Positions 60,573 through 64,000 of a stretch of 64,000 bases of DNA are shown piece after piece; the stretch's first letter is position 1, and each line of letters begins with the position of its first letter. The notes beneath the pieces were generated by a model, which did not search any database, was not told where the DNA came from, and saw only the letters and a program-made list of their open reading frames with translations. Origin of the DNA: JBBRNH01 sp038230415 (lineage in GTDB: Bacteria; Bacteroidota; Bacteroidia; Cytophagales; Spirosomataceae). The stretch spans positions 1 to 64,000 of the forward strand of contig JBBRNH010000021.1 in assembly GCA_038230415.1 (NCBI GenBank). The letters are read 5' to 3'. Made by a program: the position numbers and the translations under genes.

Positions 60573-61814
60573 ATGGATATCAAAGACTACGACACATCAG
60601 GAGTGCGTATCGCCGGGCAGGCTCAATCTTCAGGGGTTGCCATACCATCATCGGTAGGCGTAACTGATGCGCCGGGCATCCGTCCGGCAACAGGGTATCA
60701 TCAGCAGCAGCCCAATGACCTGTTCTGTTTTTCGCACCTCCGCTGGAATTTCGTGTATCAGCGTCCGCAACACCTCATGAGCCGGGCAACCCGCCAATAC
60801 CGGGTCTGGTTTATCGAAGAACCAATCTGGGGCGATGCATTCAGGGTAGAGATCAGGCCCGAACGCGACCGGCTGCACGTGGTGGTGCCGCATATTCCGC
60901 ACGGAACTCCGGGTGAGCAGGTGCTGGACTTTCAGCGCAACTTACTCAACGACCTGCGCCGGGAGCACCAGATCAGCAGTTTCATGGCCTGGTATTATAC
61001 GCCGATGGCCCTGTCGTTCAGCCATCACCTCACTCCCGCCCTAACCGTTTATGACTGCATGGACGAACTCTCGGCGTTCTTGGGCGCACCCCGCGAACTG
61101 CTCGACCTTGAGAAACAACTCCTGAAAAAGGCTGATCTGGTCTTTACCGGGGGCTACAGTCTCTACGAAGCCAAACAACACCGGCACCCACTGGCATTTG
61201 CGTTTCCGAGCAGTATCGAGCGCGATCATTTTGGCAAGGCCCGCACCAAAACCGCCCCCGACCCGGCTGACCAACAAGGTATTGGCTATCCGCGCATTGG
61301 GTTTAGTGGCGTGGTGGACGAACGCTTTGACCGCGATTTGCTGGCCCGGCTGGCCGAACGTCGGCCCGACTGGCAGTTCGTGATTCTTGGCCCGGTTGTA
61401 AAAATTGATCCCGCTTCGCTCCCGCATGGCCCCAATGTGCATTATCTGGGTATGAAAGCGTATCAGGATTTACCGGCGTATTTCAGCCACTGGAACGCGG
61501 CTATGCTACCCTTTGCCCTCAATGACTCCACACGATACATCAGCCCCACCAAAACGCCGGAGTATCTGGCGGCTGGGTTGCCGGTGGTTTCTACCCCGAT
61601 CCGGGATGTGGTTACGATGTATGGCACCCCTGGATTCGCCCAGATTGCCGATACTGCCGAAGCCTTTGAGCAGGCGATTGACCGGACCCTGGCGAACCGG
61701 CACCCAACCAACTGGCACGCCATTGACGAGTTTCTGTCAACAAACTCCTGGAATGACACCTGGCAGGAAATGAACCGGGTGATACAGAGTCAGGTAGCTG
61801 CTTTCCCCGACTGA
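60573..61814 (+). CDS. glycosyltransferase (GT-B type)
   Basis: The 413-residue protein has the FSHLRWNFVYQRPQHLMSRA start typical of a GT subgroup, a C-terminal Rossmann half (RIGFSGVVDERFDRDLLARL, YLGMKAYQDLPAYFSHWNAAML) and SPTKTPEYLAAGLPVVSTP, the donor-binding Glu region. It probably adds a sugar to a polysaccharide or lipid carrier. It is followed after 8 bp by a glycosidase, in one operon with a GT2 protein. Confidence 0.85.
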   Translation: MDIKDYDTSGVRIAGQAQSSGVAIPSSVGVTDAPGIRPATGYHQQQPNDLFCFSHLRWNFVYQRPQHLMSRATRQYRVWFIEEPIWGDAFRVEIRPERDRLHVVVPHIPHGTPGEQVLDFQRNLLNDLRREHQISSFMAWYYTPMALSFSHHLTPALTVYDCMDELSAFLGAPRELLDLEKQLLKKADLVFTGGYSLYEAKQHRHPLAFAFPSSIERDHFGKARTKTAPDPADQQGIGYPRIGFSGVVDERFDRDLLARLAERRPDWQFVILGPVVKIDPASLPHGPNVHYLGMKAYQDLPAYFSHWNAAMLPFALNDSTRYISPTKTPEYLAAGLPVVSTPIRDVVTMYGTPGFAQIADTAEAFEQAIDRTLANRHPTNWHAIDEFLSTNSWNDTWQEMNRVIQSQVAAFPD

Positions 61815-61822
61815 CCTCGTTT

Positions 61823-62980
61823 ATGACGATGACCCCATTTCGATCATTCTGGATGGCCGGTTACGAATGTGCCGACCACCTGAATGCGTTCGGCCACCGT
61901 GTTGATTTGCTGACGGCCACCGGCCACCTCAGCCGACTCGCTGACGACTATGCCGATCTGCGCCCGTTCGGTATTCAGTCCGTGCGCGAGGGAATCCGCT
62001 GGAGTCAGGTAGAACGAACGCCGTATCACTATGATTTCTCGACCGTTGGGCGGCTGCTTGCCGTTGCCCGGCAACAGGGGGTTCAGATTCTCTGGGACAT
62101 CTGCCATTTTGGGTTTCCTGACGATCTTACGCCCCTGCACCCGTTGTTTGCCCGGCGGTTTGCGGCCCTCTGCCGGGCGTTTGTTTTGTTCGTGCGCGAT
62201 CAGCAACCGGATGATACCTTGATTGTTACACCCATTAATGAGGTTAGTTTTCTGGCCTGGTTAGGGGGCGATGCACGGGGTACGTCACCGTATTGCACCG
62301 GGCAGGGCTGGCCCGTAAAATACGCCCTGATGCGGGCCTGTATCGAAGGCATCGCGGCCATGCGCGAGGTTGACGCAACGGTGCAGATTATGACCACCGA
62401 GCCGTTGGTAAACATCGTGCCGCCGTTGGGTGCCACTGATGGAGAGGTAGCCGAGGCCGCCCACCAACACGACAATCAATATCAGGCCACCGATATGCTC
62501 ACCGGACGTATCTGCCCCGAATTAGGCGGCTCGCCCGATATACTGGATATGGTGGGTCTGAATTTTTACTATAACAACCAATGGACGGCTGATTTTCGGT
62601 CGTTTTTGCCCTGGGCCAACCTCAACCCGGACCCGCGCTGGCGGTCGTTGCGGTCGTTGCTGGCCGAAGTATATACCCGATACGGCAAACCAATAGTAGT
62701 GAGCGAAACGAGTCATCCCGGCGAAGACCGCCCCCACTGGATTCGGTTTATAGGTGCTGAATGTGGGGCTGCGGTTCGGGCCGGGGTGCCGTTGCAGGGC
62801 GTTTGCATCTATCCAGTTATTGACCGGCCCGACTGGGATTTCCCGGAGCAGTGGCATCGGTCGGGCCTGTGGGATGCTGCGCCCCCCAGTGAGACGATAC
62901 CGCCGGGGCAATTGCCGGGCCGGGTGCTGGCTGAGACCTATGCCCGTGCGCTGCTCGATGCCCAACACCTGTCAACCTGA
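61823..62980 (+). CDS. clan GH-A glycosidase-like protein (beta-glucosidase/GH1 related)
   Basis: The product has 385 residues without a signal peptide. The acid/base Glu lies in VTPINEVSF and the nucleophile in PIVVSETSH, both at the strand ends expected for clan GH-A, with RPFGIQSVREGIRWSQVE and NPDILDMVGLNFYYNN-like blocks. In the operon with two glycosyltransferases it may trim or transfer sugars in glycan assembly, or act as a non-hydrolytic partner. The stop codon overlaps the next start (TGATG). Confidence 0.8.
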   Translation: MTMTPFRSFWMAGYECADHLNAFGHRVDLLTATGHLSRLADDYADLRPFGIQSVREGIRWSQVERTPYHYDFSTVGRLLAVARQQGVQILWDICHFGFPDDLTPLHPLFARRFAALCRAFVLFVRDQQPDDTLIVTPINEVSFLAWLGGDARGTSPYCTGQGWPVKYALMRACIEGIAAMREVDATVQIMTTEPLVNIVPPLGATDGEVAEAAHQHDNQYQATDMLTGRICPELGGSPDILDMVGLNFYYNNQWTADFRSFLPWANLNPDPRWRSLRSLLAEVYTRYGKPIVVSETSHPGEDRPHWIRFIGAECGAAVRAGVPLQGVCIYPVIDRPDWDFPEQWHRSGLWDAAPPSETIPPGQLPGRVLAETYARALLDAQHLST

Positions 62981-64000
62981 TGTCCGATTCTACACCGATA
63001 ACGGCCCGTGAGCTACCGAAGCCGGTATCACTGACCGAAAGCCCGTTTTTGTTTAATCAAACACCACCCACTCCGGCACTCAGAATGTCGGTAGTCGTTC
63101 CCGTCTGTAACGAAGCCAACCATTTGTCGGCCACCCTCGACGCGCTACGTAATCAAACCAATGAAGCAGGGCAATCCCTTGACAACCAGACGTATGAAGT
63201 GCTGCTGTTGCTCAACAATTGCACAGATGCTTCGGCTGCCATTGCTCATCGGTATCAGTGTCAACACCCCGCGTTTCGGCTTCATATCGCCAACATCCGG
63301 TTGCCGCCGAAGCAGGCTAACGTTGGCACGGCCCGTCGGCTGCTGATGGACGAAGCCTGCCGCCGGTTGCTGACCATGGCCGGGCCAGACGGTATCATTG
63401 CTTCGACCGATGGCGATACCACCGTTGCCGCCGATTGGCTCTGGCAGATCGAGCAGGAAATTGGCCGGGGGGCCGATGCCGTTGGGGGCCGTATCCTGAC
63501 GCATACCAACGCCAACACCCCACCCGACCCCGTTCGGCGATGGCACCTCCGTAACGTAACCTATCGTTGTTTGCTGGCGCAAGCCGAAGCCGCCATTGAC
63601 CCCTGCCCGCACGACCCTTGGCCCCGGCATTTTCAGCATTTCGGGGCGAGTTTGGCCGTTACCTGCCGCGCTTATCTGCAAGCAGGTCGGCTGCCTGCCG
63701 TGCCGTATCTGGAAGACGAAGCGTTGTATCAGGCGTTGTTGCGCATTGATGCGCGGGTGCGGCAAAGTCCGGCAGTGCGGGTGTTCACCTCGACCCGAAC
63801 CAACGGGCGGGTAACGGTTGGCTTCTCGGAGCAATTGCGCTATTGGGGCAATCTGAACCAAACCGGGTGTGAACAGGTGGTAGAACCCGCCGGGGCCATG
63901 ATTCTTAAGCTACGCGCCCGCCGACGGTTGCGCCAGTACCGGAACGCCCCTGCCTGCGCCTGCACCGCCGACCTGCACCGGATAGCCGCCGATCTGCACC
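62980..64000 (+). CDS. GT2-family glycosyltransferase, cut off by the window end
   Basis: The frame stays open from the ATG at 62980 (340 codons) to the window edge. After about 35 residues of Pro/Thr-rich leader the GT-A fold begins: MSVVVPVCNEANHLSATLDAL, VLLLLNNCTD, and the metal-binding acidic region ASTDGDT. Later LEDEALYQAL could hold the catalytic base. It overlaps the glycosidase stop (TGATG). The operon continues beyond the window. Confidence 0.85.
   Translation, partial: MSDSTPITARELPKPVSLTESPFLFNQTPPTPALRMSVVVPVCNEANHLSATLDALRNQTNEAGQSLDNQTYEVLLLLNNCTDASAAIAHRYQCQHPAFRLHIANIRLPPKQANVGTARRLLMDEACRRLLTMAGPDGIIASTDGDTTVAADWLWQIEQEIGRGADAVGGRILTHTNANTPPDPVRRWHLRNVTYRCLLAQAEAAIDPCPHDPWPRHFQHFGASLAVTCRAYLQAGRLPAVPYLEDEALYQALLRIDARVRQSPAVRVFTSTRTNGRVTVGFSEQLRYWGNLNQTGCEQVVEPAGAMILKLRARRRLRQYRNAPACACTADLHRIAADLH

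Overview
The window reads as chromosomal DNA of a Bacteroidota bacterium, most likely of the Cytophagales (Spirosoma and relatives). The evidence is two SusC/SusD outer-membrane uptake pairs, a type IX secretion 'Plug' protein (DUF5103), a PUR-alpha-like DUF3276 protein, ComB, a PorT-type barrel, many OmpA/TPR/lipoprotein genes, and promoters of the Bacteroidota form TTTG-N19-TAnnTTTG. Base composition is moderately GC-rich. There are no phage genes, transposase genes, CRISPR arrays or rRNA. The one tRNA is tRNA-Pro(GGG).

Layout. 1-1.5 kb: Mla-type lipid transport permease (cut by the window edge) and ATPase. 1.5-8.5 kb: di-haem peroxidase, nucleoside transporter, MoaA, Hpt, a TPR protein and a methyltransferase. 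8.5-14.7 kb: secreted GH2 beta-galactosidase, esterase, metallo-beta-lactamase-fold hydrolase, patatin. 15-26.2 kb: two adjacent susCD loci, each behind the same type of promoter and leader, the second followed by an extra lipoprotein. 26.4-29.9 kb: a haem/copper monooxygenase-like protein facing a redoxin, then an OmpA protein. 29.9-33.9 kb: comB divergent from kdnA-kdsB-kdnB, a set expected to make CMP-8-amino-8-deoxy-Kdo for LPS. 33.9-41 kb: a Doc/antitoxin pair whose toxin has an in-frame stop, YbeY, the T9SS Plug, YchF, DUF3276, a barrel protein, an acyltransferase and an oxidoreductase.

41.1-49.9 kb is one tightly coupled operon: HlyD adaptor, TolC channel, ABC ATPase, two FtsX/MacB-type permeases, an NtrC-type sigma-54 activator and its histidine kinase. 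A near-consensus sigma-54 promoter and a dyad that could be the activator site lie directly upstream, so the exporter and its control circuit look self-contained. 50.1-53.4 kb is a three-gene operon (glutamine-synthetase-like ligase, aminoglycoside-phosphotransferase-fold kinase, HAD hydrolase) of unknown product behind a textbook Bacteroidota promoter. 53.4-58.4 kb holds small secreted proteins, tRNA-Pro, a DUF1080 protein and an M1 peptidase. 58.5-64 kb has a soluble multi-PAS kinase and then a glycosyltransferase / GH1-like glycosidase / GT2 operon that runs off the window.

A feature that crosses functional boundaries is a set of inverted repeats filling the short gaps between neighbouring genes. 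One arm often starts at or near the upstream stop codon and the other ends just before the next start codon. The arm sequences differ from site to site. In several places repeat sequence has become part of coding sequence: an ATPase C-terminus, a signal peptide, and the stop codon of kdsB.
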